Part shown: positions 26,592 through 34,719 of the stretch, piece by piece
How the letters are laid out: the number at the start of each line of letters is the position of its first letter
How positions within the stretch are numbered: position 1 is the first letter of the stretch
Assembly (NCBI RefSeq): GCF_947492815.1
Contig: NZ_CANLOB010000038.1
Location: forward strand, 1-40,783
Direction: 5' to 3'
Source of the DNA: an uncultured Dokdonia sp.
GTDB lineage: Bacteria > Bacteroidota > Bacteroidia > Flavobacteriales > Flavobacteriaceae
DNA length: 40,783 bases
Position numbers and translations under genes: made by a program
The notes under the pieces: model-generated
What the model saw: only the letters and a program-made list of their open reading frames with translations
What the model was told of the DNA's origin: nothing
The model's database searches: none

Positions 26592-28298
26592 ATGAAATAC
26601 ACCATCGTATCCCTTTGCACCCTTCTATTCCTAATCACAAGTTGTAAAACGGAAACCCCTCAAGAAAAAAGAGAAATCAAACGCGGACTTATTACTCAGA
26701 AAGCTATGGTCGTTTCTGCCCGTGAAGAGGCTTCAAAAATTGGATCTATGATAATGGAACAAGGTGGTAATGCCTTTGATGCTATGGTGGCTACAGAAAT
26801 GGCACTTGCCGTTACGTATCCGTATGCTGGAAATCTTGGCGGAGGCGGTTTTATGGTATACCGTACCAATGACGGTACTGTAGGTGCACTTGATTATCGA
26901 GAAAAAGCACCCAGCGCAGCAGATAAAGATATGTATTTAGATGAAGAAGGAAATGTGATCCCAAACCTGAGTACAGAAGGTGCTATGGCTGTAGGTGTAC
27001 CAGGAACCATTTCAGGTATCTTTGCCGCCCATGAGAAATTTGGCACCATGCCCATAGAAAAACTATTACAGCCCGTGGTAGATTTAGCTAGAAACGGATA
27101 TGTCGTAACTGAAAAACAAGCAGGGCGTTTTGAAAAATATAGCGAAGTATTTAACCGTGTAAATGGTGATAGCACTATGCTATATAGCACCGCTTTCGCG
27201 AAAGCGGAAACCGTAAAAAATCCTGCATTAGCAGCAACTTTAGAACGTATCATCGCCAACGGTAAATCCGAATTTTACGGTGGTGAGACTGGACAGAAAA
27301 TGGTCGAATACTTACAAAACAAAGGAGGCATTATGACCGTAGACGATCTAAAAGCCTACGAAGCACAATGGCGTACACCTGTCACCTTTGAATACGATAA
27401 CCTTAAAATTGTTTCTATGAGTCCACCGTCTAGTGGAGGCGTTTGTTTAGCACAAATCATGGAAATGATAGAGCCCTATGATGTTTCGCAATACGGACAT
27501 AATTCAGAAAAAGCTATTCAAGTCATTACAGAAGCAGAACGCCGTGCGTATGCAGATCGTAGTTTTTATTTAGGAGATCCTGACTTTGTAGATATTCCTA
27601 TCGAAACCTTAATCTCAGACACATATAGTAAAAACCGAATGGATACTTTCTCTTGGGATAAAGCAACCCCATCTAGTGAAATCAATCATAGTGACTTACC
27701 GGGTTACGAAAGTATGGAAACTACCCACTACTCTATCGTAGATCAGTTTGGAAATGCCATTGCGGTAACCACAACACTTAATGGTGCTTTTGGCTCCAAG
27801 CTGTATGTAGACGAGCTTGGTTTCTTTTTAAATAATGAAATGGATGATTTCTCATCAAAACCAGGCGTGCCTAATATGTTTGGATTATTAGGAGCAAAAG
27901 CCAATGAGATTGCTCCTGGAAAACGTATGCTATCCAGTATGACGCCTACATTAGTAGAAAAAGATGGAGAATTTTGGATGACGGTAGGAACACCTGGAGG
28001 TTCTACGATTATCACATCGGTTTTACAAACTATTCTGAATGTTCACGAATTTGACATGGGAATGCAAGAAGCTGTAAATGCCCCTCGTTTCCATCACCAA
28101 TGGTTACCAGATATTGTAATGTTTGAACCAAATAGCTTTGATGCTACATTACTCGAAAACTTAAAAAACAAAGGCTATAATCCCAATGAAGATGTATCTC
28201 CCGTGATTGGAAAAGTTGATGGTATTCTCGTACTACCTGATGGTACCTTAGAAGGAGGCGCCGATCGTCGTGGTGATGATACTGCTGTTGGGTTTTGA
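26592..28298 (+). CDS. ggt: gamma-glutamyltransferase, lipoprotein
   Basis: A 568-residue Ntn-hydrolase. The signal peptide has a lipobox (LITSC, Cys about 19), so it is probably a lipid-anchored periplasmic enzyme. The large-subunit part has GGNAFDAMVATEMALAV and NLGGGGFMVY. The autocleavage site and nucleophile is Thr377 in METTHYS. The small subunit has GAFGSKLY, LNNEMDDFS, MLSSMTPT and GTPGGSTIIT. It cleaves glutathione and other gamma-glutamyl compounds and allows amino-acid recovery. Residues TAFAK near 199-203 are encoded by a palindrome copy (27194-27203). Confidence 0.93.
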   Translation: MKYTIVSLCTLLFLITSCKTETPQEKREIKRGLITQKAMVVSAREEASKIGSMIMEQGGNAFDAMVATEMALAVTYPYAGNLGGGGFMVYRTNDGTVGALDYREKAPSAADKDMYLDEEGNVIPNLSTEGAMAVGVPGTISGIFAAHEKFGTMPIEKLLQPVVDLARNGYVVTEKQAGRFEKYSEVFNRVNGDSTMLYSTAFAKAETVKNPALAATLERIIANGKSEFYGGETGQKMVEYLQNKGGIMTVDDLKAYEAQWRTPVTFEYDNLKIVSMSPPSSGGVCLAQIMEMIEPYDVSQYGHNSEKAIQVITEAERRAYADRSFYLGDPDFVDIPIETLISDTYSKNRMDTFSWDKATPSSEINHSDLPGYESMETTHYSIVDQFGNAIAVTTTLNGAFGSKLYVDELGFFLNNEMDDFSSKPGVPNMFGLLGAKANEIAPGKRMLSSMTPTLVEKDGEFWMTVGTPGGSTIITSVLQTILNVHEFDMGMQEAVNAPRFHHQWLPDIVMFEPNSFDATLLENLKNKGYNPNEDVSPVIGKVDGILVLPDGTLEGGADRRGDDTAVGF

Positions 28299-28308
28299 TT
28301 CTAAACAT

Positions 28309-28383
28309 GTCAGTCTGAGCTTGTCGAAGACAATGTATACCAAGAAGATAGTATTCTCAGCACTTCAACAAGCTCAGTGTGAC
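28309..28383. repeat. imperfect inverted repeat with TGAGCTTGTCGAAG words
   Basis: The arms 28309-28329 and 28363-28383 match at 18 of 21 positions when one is reverse-complemented; the core is CTGAGCTTGT. It starts 11 bases after the ggt stop. Related words (ACTGAGC..AGTCGAAGTA) occur near 30779 and 31074, so this is a member of a dispersed repeat. It may act as a terminator. Confidence 0.65.
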
Positions 28384-28411
28384 AATAAAGTATAAGAAAT
28401 CAATTTTAAGT

Positions 28412-28427
28412 GATTGATTGATTGATT
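28412..28427. repeat. (GATT)4 tetranucleotide repeat
   Basis: Four perfect GATT units in the space between ggt and the convergent secreted-protein gene. Too short to argue for phase variation. Confidence 0.6.
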
Positions 28428-28521
28428 GGTTGAAAATGAATGATCCTAAAATCATCATTGTAAGCGAATCGCAGGTGGTTGAGTGATTTTTCGCCGAAAG
28501 GCAAAATTGTACCGAAACCAT

Positions 28522-29511
28522 CTACATCTTATACTTCCCTGTAGCATAGGAAGCCACGATACTACTATTAGGTGTTTTGCAATTCCTAGGAAAGTCAAAG
28601 AAATACATACATGTAGGTAGTCCGTTTTTAAAAGTGATTCGTACACTACCATTCCCACTTCCAAACATACTTTTATAGGAATAATTTGCTACCATCTCGC
28701 GAGGTCTAGACTGATTATCTCTTGCAGTTACGCGTACACTAGTGATACTGTTACTAACGTATCGATTCATCGCCCACGTCTTGCTTTGATTAGCCACAAG
28801 ATCATTGAATAACTGTTGATAGTTTTGATTTCCTGTAGGACCACCAGAGTTCTTTACTTTTTGATATATACTTTGGCTCGTAAGTCGGGTAGATTTCGTT
28901 TGCAATGCAAATGCTTTCAAATTCTTTTCAAAGAGTTCAAGAGCTGTTCCGTTACATCCATTTAACCGAAAGAACTGCTTCATATCTGCTTTTAGACCTT
29001 TAATCTTATGAATTTTATCTACAGAATTCCCAATAGCATTTTCATCAAATAATATCCCAAATTCGGCACCAGCAACATCAAGGGCAACTTGACTTACAAA
29101 TTTTTCTTTCGCATTGTACAAACCTGGTTTAGCATACAAACCGCTTTCTACTTCCGTCCAACCAACACAAGTTCTGCTCACTTCATTACCATAAAAATCT
29201 TTCTCTACCATCCATTCTTGACACCTATCTACCATAATCGGAACTTTATTTTCAGGTAAGTAAGATGCACACTGTCCACCATACGCCTTTAAATAACTAT
29301 CAAAAATATTTACGAAATCAGCACTATTTCTAGCTATTTTTATATGCTCAAAATGTCCTCTATAGATATAATCATAAAACTCAGCATAATAGAGTCCTTG
29401 CGTATTGAGCTCATTGTTTTGAGCTGTAAGATGTTGAAAAGATAGACCATAAGTACATATAACCAAACCTACAACAATGATTCTTTTTTTAGTATTTTTA
29501 AAAAAATTCAT
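28522..29511 (-). CDS. secreted protein, unknown (329 residues)
   Basis: The start at 29511 is chosen because it puts a basic, then hydrophobic, signal peptide first (MNFFKNTKKRIIVVGLVICT, cleavage near LTAQ). An in-frame ATG 15 codons earlier (29556) would bury it. The mature protein has at least six Cys (for example GGQCASYLP, DRCQEWM, RTCVGWTE, RLNGCNGTAL), suggesting disulfides, and ends with FDFPRNCKTPNSSIV. It is not recognised as a known enzyme. It is monocistronic, convergent with ggt and divergent from the AlkD-like gene. Confidence 0.7.
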   Translation of the reverse strand: MNFFKNTKKRIIVVGLVICTYGLSFQHLTAQNNELNTQGLYYAEFYDYIYRGHFEHIKIARNSADFVNIFDSYLKAYGGQCASYLPENKVPIMVDRCQEWMVEKDFYGNEVSRTCVGWTEVESGLYAKPGLYNAKEKFVSQVALDVAGAEFGILFDENAIGNSVDKIHKIKGLKADMKQFFRLNGCNGTALELFEKNLKAFALQTKSTRLTSQSIYQKVKNSGGPTGNQNYQQLFNDLVANQSKTWAMNRYVSNSITSVRVTARDNQSRPREMVANYSYKSMFGSGNGSVRITFKNGLPTCMYFFDFPRNCKTPNSSIVASYATGKYKM

Positions 29512-29598
29512 AACCCCCAAATTATTTAAATTCTTAATTATAAGATAAATATACATTCAAATCTTCAAAAATTTTTGAGGTAATCCATACAATAATAT

Positions 29599-30270
29599 AT
29601 GAACTTCGTTCCAGATCTCATCTCACAACTCAAAGCAATAGCAAATCCTACACTTGCCACAGAGATGAAAATCTATATGAGGAATAGATATGTATTTTTT
29701 GGAGTTAAAGCTCCCAAACGAAAAGCTATTCTTAAGCATACAATTAATAGCTACAAACCACAACTAGATAGACCAACAGTCATTCAAATTGTAAAAGAAC
29801 TTTACAAATACCCAGAACGCGAACTCCACTACTGTGCTGTCGAACTTACGACCCGGTTTCTCAAAAAGAAATTCCATACAGAAGATATTTCTTTTATCGA
29901 ACACCTTATCACTACACACTCGTGGTGGGATACGGTAGATATGATTGCCAAACATCATCTAGGTGGTTATTTAAGACTATTCCCAGAAGAAGCCTCTAAA
30001 GTGATTCAAAACTTTAGTCAGGCAAATTATCTCTGGCTCAATAGAAGTGCTATTCTCTTTCAATTAGACTATAAAGAGGAAACGAATAAAGAATTACTTT
30101 TTCAATTATGCCTAAAACATAAAGATACTGGTGAGTTCTTTATCAATAAAGCCATTGGTTGGGCATTACGAGAATATGGAAAAACAAACCCGCAAGCAGT
30201 AATTGCATTTGTCTCTGCCAATTGTCTAGCCCCTTTAAGTGAACAAGAGGCAATTAGAAAGCTACAATAA
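29599..30270 (+). CDS. AlkD-like DNA alkylation repair protein
   Basis: A 223-residue all-helical HEAT-like repeat protein. The motifs YMRNRYVFFGVKAPKRKAILK, ELHYCAVELTTRF, THSWWDTVDMIAKHHLGGY and LWLNRSAILFQLDYK match the AlkC/AlkD glycosylase family (PF08713). The WWDTVD block holds the conserved catalytic Asp region. It removes bulky or cationic alkylated bases without base flipping. Monocistronic. Confidence 0.88.
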   Translation: MNFVPDLISQLKAIANPTLATEMKIYMRNRYVFFGVKAPKRKAILKHTINSYKPQLDRPTVIQIVKELYKYPERELHYCAVELTTRFLKKKFHTEDISFIEHLITTHSWWDTVDMIAKHHLGGYLRLFPEEASKVIQNFSQANYLWLNRSAILFQLDYKEETNKELLFQLCLKHKDTGEFFINKAIGWALREYGKTNPQAVIAFVSANCLAPLSEQEAIRKLQ

Positions 30271-30491
30271 GCGCCCAACATAACCTTTTGAAATTTAGAT
30301 TATTACACGATTTACCTTACGAGATATAAGTCTTTCTTATATTTTCACCAATAAATCATAAGCAATTAACAGTCAATACTTTATATTAACATCAAATCAT
30401 TTTAATTATAGCTCAATCTTACTATCTTAATGAGGTAATCAATTACATGTCAAATATTTAAAACTAATTATTAATCATTAAATTTTACATT

Positions 30492-30671
30492 ATGCTAAAA
30501 AAAATTGAAAATCTAGGAAAAACACTATCAAAAGACTCACAAAGAGAAGTAAATGGAGGAATGTTAAGTGAAGTTACCTGTAACAATCCGTATATTAATC
30601 CAGGTGGTCCTTGTGACCAAGGGTATTATCCGCACCCAACATTAGGACATTGTGTATGCTGTGCCTACTAA
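30492..30671 (+). CDS. 59-residue Cys-rich double-glycine peptide (bacteriocin-like)
   Basis: The leader is MLKKIENLGKTLSKDSQREV followed by NGG, typical of flavobacterial double-glycine peptides. The 36-residue core has five cysteines (30, 41, 54, 56, 57 of the precursor), a PGGPC turn and a CVCC end. It sits alone between a roughly 220-base AT-rich promoter space and a strong terminator, a strong sign of a real small gene. The usual reading is a ribosomally made exported peptide (bacteriocin or signal). No transporter or modification enzyme is in the window, so maturation would be in trans. Confidence 0.7.
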   Translation: MLKKIENLGKTLSKDSQREVNGGMLSEVTCNNPYINPGGPCDQGYYPHPTLGHCVCCAY

Positions 30672-30691
30672 TAGATACACAAACTAATAAC

Positions 30692-30727
30692 AAAAAGAGG
30701 CTATTCTAAATAAGGTAGCCTCTTTTT
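30692..30727 (+). terminator. hairpin terminator after the Cys-rich peptide
   Basis: AAAAAGAGGCTA (30692-30703) pairs perfectly with TAGCCTCTTTTT (30716-30727), the 3' arm supplying the T tract. Confidence 0.85.
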
Positions 30728-31242
30728 ATATATAGGACTCAGATATACGCTTTCAAGGAGTATGGCGACGTAGAAGTTTATACTGAGCATAGTCGAAGTA
30801 CGAAATTGAGCCTGCGAGATTCACGACCAGAGGGAGAGCAAAGTGTTAAAGCATAATTATATAGAATTTATACTAAATACAGTTTAATTACTAAAGTCCA
30901 ATTATAACCAGTTGTGCATTTAGATAATCATTACGCTAATTTTCTAGCGAAATTTTTAGTTTTTACCTCAATCCTAAAGGAAGAACTAAAAATTTCGTCG
31001 ATATTCCCTTTAGGGTTAGGGAAAAATCGATGAAATTACTCAAAATGCGCAAAAAGTTAATTATTATAGAATCTATACTGAGCGTGGCTGAAGTACAAAA
31101 CATATACATCTTGCATCACATTCTTAACTTCCTTATATTTAAGAACCATAACTACATCCTCCGTAAAGTGTTGTATATATCTTCAAAACTGCAACTTTAC
31201 ATTTCACTTAAAGTGAGCATTTTATAAAAATTATAGTATTTT
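30728..31242. other. gene-free repeat region upstream of the marR operon
   Basis: It holds a decayed half of the TTTCGCGAAA palindrome near 30747; two direct copies of the ACTGAGC…GAAGTAC word (30779-30801 and 31074-31096, 20 of 23 the same by eye); and two overlapping hairpins at 30948-31026. An open frame at 31030-31227 overlaps these repeats, looks like no protein and is not called. Confidence 0.55.
30948..31026. repeat. interlocking inverted repeats
   Basis: Stem 1 is perfect over 14 bases: CGAAATTTTTAGTT (30948-30961) with AACTAAAAATTTCG (30984-30997). Stem 2 pairs 30960-30980 with 31007-31026 (18 matches, one bulge; arms end CCTAAAGG / CCTTTAGG). The 5' arm of stem 2 lies in the loop of stem 1, a pseudoknot-like or switch-like order. 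Confidence 0.6.
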
Positions 31243-31260
31243 TACTATGCATGCATAGTA
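31243..31260. promoter_or_regulatory. palindromic operator, putative MarR site
   Basis: TACTATGCATGCATAGTA is a perfect 18-base palindrome 45 bases before the marR ATG. It is flanked by two direct copies of ATAGTATTTTTA (31233-31244, 31255-31266) and lies just upstream of TATATTTA (31269-31276), a one-off match to the -7 box TAnnTTTG. Binding here would block the promoter. MarR-family dimers usually bind palindromes of this length next to their own gene, so autoregulation is the natural reading. Confidence 0.7.
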
Positions 31261-31304
31261 TTTTTATGTATATTTACAACGATTTCGAAACCTAATCATC
31301 CCTA

Positions 31305-31760
31305 ATGAGAGATAAAACCATAGATTTTTGTTTGCGATATACTTGGCAAGCCGTTATTAAAATGTATAACGAACAAGCTTCAAAATATGATGCTACCATG
31401 GCACATGCGTTTGCATTATTAAGTATAGACCCAGAAGAAGGTACTCCTTCTACAGCCTTAGGTCCTCGTATGGGTATGGAAGCTACTTCCCTATCCCGAA
31501 CACTTAAAACTATGGAAGACAAAAACCTTATCGTTCGTAAGCCAAATCCAGCCGATGGAAGAAGTGTTTTAATCTATCTTACAGATGATGGTCAACGTAA
31601 ACGTCAGTATGCTAAAGATCACGTACTTCAATTTAATGATACCGTACGTAAAAATGTATCTGAAGAAGAAATTCTAGGTTTTTATAAGGTAATCGAAACG
31701 ATAAACGACTTAGTGCAGAATAAGAAAATATTTAATCAAGAAGAAACGATTCATAAATAA
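31305..31760 (+). CDS. MarR family transcriptional regulator
   Basis: A 151-residue winged-helix regulator. The helix-turn-helix region is PSTALGPRMGMEATSLSRTLKTMEDKNLIVRKPNPADGRS (about 45-85), with the wing DGRSVLIYLTDDG. The first gene of the beta-oxidation operon, its stop overlaps the next start (TAATG). It probably represses fatty-acid degradation and is released by an acyl-CoA or similar ligand; that is inference from context. Confidence 0.87.
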   Translation: MRDKTIDFCLRYTWQAVIKMYNEQASKYDATMAHAFALLSIDPEEGTPSTALGPRMGMEATSLSRTLKTMEDKNLIVRKPNPADGRSVLIYLTDDGQRKRQYAKDHVLQFNDTVRKNVSEEEILGFYKVIETINDLVQNKKIFNQEETIHK

Positions 31761-34168
31761 TGGCAAAACGTATAATAAGAAAAGTCGCTGTAATTGGTAG
31801 TGGTATTATGGGAAGCGGTATCGCTTGTCATTTTGCTAATATCGGTGTAGATGTACTCCTACTAGACATCGTACCCCGCGAATTAAATGACAAAGAGAAA
31901 GCAAAAGGACTTACACTAGAAGACAATGTGGTTCGTAACCGTATGGTAAACGATGCACTAAAAGCAGCTTTAAAAAGTAAGCCCTCTCCTATTTATAATC
32001 AAGCTTTTGCAAAACGTATTACAACGGGAAACCTAGAAGATGATATAGCAAAAGTAAAAGATGTAGATTGGATCATTGAGGTAGTTGTAGAACGTCTAGA
32101 TATCAAACAACAAGTATTTGAAAATCTAGAAAAGCATAGAACGCCAGGAACCCTTATTACATCAAACACATCAGGGATTCCTATTCAGTTTATGAATGAA
32201 GGACGTAGTGAAGATTTCCAAAAGCATTTCTGCGGAACTCACTTCTTCAATCCAGCACGTTACTTAAAGTTATTTGAAATCATTCCAGGTCCCAAGACAG
32301 ATCAAGGTGTATTAGATTTCTTAAACAATTACGGAGAGCAGTACTTAGGAAAAACATCGGTTGTTGCAAAAGACACGCCAGCCTTTATTGGAAACCGTAT
32401 CGGTATCTTCTCTATCATGAGTTTATTCCATACCGTAAAAGAAATGGGATTAACCATAGAAGAAGTAGACAAATTAACAGGACCCGTTATTGGACGTCCT
32501 AAGTCGGCTACCTTCCGTACTGTAGATGTTGTAGGATTAGATACGCTCGTACACGTAGCTAACGGAATCGCTCAAAACTGTAAAGACGATGAGCGTAAAG
32601 AACTCTTTGGCTTACCAGATTTCATCAATACCATGATGGAAAATAAATGGTTAGGATCCAAAACAGGACAAGGGTTTTATAAAAAGACAAAAAATGTCGA
32701 AGGGAAAACAGAAATCCTTTCATTAGATTTAGATACCTTAGAATACCGCGAGAAAAAACGTGCGAAATTTGCAACCTTAGAACTTACAAAAACCATCGAC
32801 AATGTAGTGGATCGTTTTAAAGTATTAGCAGGAGGAAAAGACAAAGCAGGTGAATTTTACCGCAAATCATTTGCACACCTATTTGCATACGTACAAAACC
32901 GTATCCCTGAAATCACTGACGAGCTTTATAAGATAGATGATGCCATGAAAGCTGGTTTTGGATGGGAACATGGTCCTTTCCAAATTTGGGATGCCATTGG
33001 GGTAGAAAAAGGAATCGAACTCATGAAAGCCGAAGGTCTTGAGGTTGCTTTATGGGTAACAGACATGATTGCTTCAGGAAGCACTTCCTTCTATACTGTA
33101 GCTGATGGAGCCACTCATTTTTATGATATCCCATCAAAAACACAAACCAAAGTACCTGGACAAGATGCTTTTATCATTCTAGATAATATCAGAAAACAAA
33201 CCGAAGTCTATAAAAACTCAGGTGTTTCTGTTCAAGATTTAGGAGATGGCATCTTAAATGTTGAGTTCCGTAGTAAGATGAATACCATTGGAGGTGATGT
33301 ATTAGCAGGATTAAATAAAGCCATTGATATTGCCGAGAAAGACTTTGCTGGACTCGTTGTAGGAAACCAAGGAGCTAATTTTTCTGTTGGAGCCAATATC
33401 GGAATGATCTTTATGATGGCTGTAGAGCAAGAATATGATGAGCTCAATATGGCGATCAAATATTTCCAAGATACTATGATGCGTATGCGTTACTCAGCCA
33501 TCCCAACCATTTCTGCCGCACACGGTATGACCTTGGGAGGTGGATGTGAGTTATCATTACATGCAGATAAAGTAGTTGCTGCTGCCGAAACGTATATCGG
33601 ACTCGTAGAGTTTGGTGTAGGTGTGATTCCTGGTGGTGGTGGTTCTAAAGAAATGGCATTACGTGCATCAGACACCTTCAAAAAAGGAGATGTAGAATTA
33701 AACATATTACAAGAAAATTTCTTAACCATTGGAATGGCTAAAGTATCAACATCGGCGTATGAAGCCTTTGATACGGGTATCCTACAAAAAGGAAAAGATA
33801 TTGTTGTTGTCAATAAAGACCGTCAGATTGCCACGGCAAAAGCCCACGCAAAATTGATGGCAGATGCAGGATATACACAACCTGTAAAACGTAATGATGT
33901 CCTAGTATTAGGAAAGCAAGCCTTAGGAATGTTCTTAGTAGGAACAGACAGTATGGAAGCAAGTCACTATATCTCAGAGCACGATAAGAAAATAGCAAAC
34001 AAGCTTGCCTATGTGATGGCTGGAGGAGACCTTTCAGAACCAACGAGAGTATCAGAACAATACTTATTGGATTTAGAACGCGAAGCTTTCTTATCACTCA
34101 CAACAGAACGCAAAACGTTAGAACGTATTGAGCATATGTTGAAGAGAGGGAAACCGTTGAGAAACTAG
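31760..34168 (+). CDS. 3-hydroxyacyl-CoA dehydrogenase / enoyl-CoA hydratase fusion
   Basis: An 802-residue bifunctional beta-oxidation enzyme. N-terminal NAD-binding domain: KVAVIGSGIMGSGIACHF (about 8-25), HFFNPARYLKLFEIIPGP (catalytic His region, about 155-172). The dehydrogenase C-terminal domains follow. The crotonase domain is at the C-terminus: GNQGANFSVGANI, AHGMTLGGGCELSLHAD and GLVEFGVGVIPGGGGSKEM with the catalytic Glu pair. This order is the reverse of E. coli FadB, which has the hydratase first. It converts enoyl-CoA to 3-ketoacyl-CoA for the thiolase downstream. Confidence 0.92.
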   Translation: MAKRIIRKVAVIGSGIMGSGIACHFANIGVDVLLLDIVPRELNDKEKAKGLTLEDNVVRNRMVNDALKAALKSKPSPIYNQAFAKRITTGNLEDDIAKVKDVDWIIEVVVERLDIKQQVFENLEKHRTPGTLITSNTSGIPIQFMNEGRSEDFQKHFCGTHFFNPARYLKLFEIIPGPKTDQGVLDFLNNYGEQYLGKTSVVAKDTPAFIGNRIGIFSIMSLFHTVKEMGLTIEEVDKLTGPVIGRPKSATFRTVDVVGLDTLVHVANGIAQNCKDDERKELFGLPDFINTMMENKWLGSKTGQGFYKKTKNVEGKTEILSLDLDTLEYREKKRAKFATLELTKTIDNVVDRFKVLAGGKDKAGEFYRKSFAHLFAYVQNRIPEITDELYKIDDAMKAGFGWEHGPFQIWDAIGVEKGIELMKAEGLEVALWVTDMIASGSTSFYTVADGATHFYDIPSKTQTKVPGQDAFIILDNIRKQTEVYKNSGVSVQDLGDGILNVEFRSKMNTIGGDVLAGLNKAIDIAEKDFAGLVVGNQGANFSVGANIGMIFMMAVEQEYDELNMAIKYFQDTMMRMRYSAIPTISAAHGMTLGGGCELSLHADKVVAAAETYIGLVEFGVGVIPGGGGSKEMALRASDTFKKGDVELNILQENFLTIGMAKVSTSAYEAFDTGILQKGKDIVVVNKDRQIATAKAHAKLMADAGYTQPVKRNDVLVLGKQALGMFLVGTDSMEASHYISEHDKKIANKLAYVMAGGDLSEPTRVSEQYLLDLEREAFLSLTTERKTLERIEHMLKRGKPLRN

Positions 34169-34176
34169 TTGTAAAA

Positions 34177-34690
34177 GAGTCAGGAATCAAAGGATTCAAG
34201 AATCAGGACTTGATTACTATGCAATTTGATATAAAATATAAAAAATTTCGCTTTCGCGAAAGCGTATAAAGAAACAAGACTGAGTGCCAAAATAAATGAA
34301 GAGACATAATTTTAAGAAACTACAAATTTGGTCAGACAGTATGGAACTTACAGATGCTACATACAAAATGACGAAAACGTTTCCTGATTATGAAAAATTT
34401 GGATTAGTAAGTCAAATGAATAGATGTGCTGTTTCAATTGCAAGTAATATTGCTGAAGGAACTAGTAAAAGTACCGACAAGCATTTTTTAAAATATCTAG
34501 AAAATAGTTTAGGATCTGCTTTCGAATGGGAAACACAATTAATAGTCTGTAAAAGACAAAACTATATTGAAAAAGAAATGTTCACAGATTTGGAAAAGCA
34601 AGTAACACGATTACAAAGCAAAATTTCAAATTTTATGAACAGGTTTGAATAACAAGCGTCCTGATTCTTGAATCCTTTGATTCCTGACTC
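34177..34690 (+). mobile_element. 514-bp unit: four-helix-bundle gene flanked by a perfect 33-bp inverted repeat
   Basis: The left arm 34177-34209 and right arm 34658-34690 are exact reverse complements over 33 bases (outer ends GAGTC…GACTC); the match continues as TTG/CAA after a two-base offset. Each arm contains GATTCAAGAATC or its complement. Inside lie a palindrome copy (34252-34261) and one gene, 34296-34652. This is the layout of 23S rRNA intervening sequences (S23-type gene inside a long stem), here between two protein-coding genes of one operon. No target duplication could be recognised. Confidence 0.7.
34296..34652 (+). CDS. four-helix-bundle protein (S23/IVS family)
   Basis: A 118-residue protein: KRHNFKKLQIWSDSMELTDATYKMTKTFP, then YEKFGLVSQMNRCAVSIASNIAEGTSKSTDKHFLKYLENSLGSAFEWETQL. 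This is the characteristic pattern of the S23 protein encoded in 23S rRNA intervening sequences, related in fold to the Avd accessory protein of diversity-generating retroelements. It binds nucleic acid through a basic surface in known relatives. Its role here is unknown. It runs in the same direction as the fatty-acid genes and is boxed by the inverted repeat. Confidence 0.88.
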   Translation: MKRHNFKKLQIWSDSMELTDATYKMTKTFPDYEKFGLVSQMNRCAVSIASNIAEGTSKSTDKHFLKYLENSLGSAFEWETQLIVCKRQNYIEKEMFTDLEKQVTRLQSKISNFMNRFE

Positions 34691-34707
34691 ATTGAACGCA
34701 GTTCAAT
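34691..34707. promoter_or_regulatory. inverted repeat ATTGAACgcaGTTCAAT
   Basis: Perfect seven-base arms around GCA, 12 bases before the thiolase start and directly abutting the right arm of the mobile unit. It could be an operator or a leader hairpin. Confidence 0.4.
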
Positions 34708-34719
34708 AAACATTAGATT

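Noticed and set aside
28412..28427. (GATT)4 as a phase-variation tract
   Set aside because: Only four units, outside any gene or promoter that could be identified.
29512..29556. 15-codon upstream extension of the 28522-29511 secreted protein
   Set aside because: The inner ATG gives a normal signal peptide with basic residues first; the extension would bury it.
31030..31227. 65-codon open frame upstream of marR
   Set aside because: It overlaps dispersed repeats and the second interlocked stem, has no family pattern, and is followed by the promoter of marR.
34296..34652. Four-helix-bundle gene as the Avd of a diversity-generating retroelement
   Set aside because: No reverse transcriptase and no template/variable repeat pair is present nearby.
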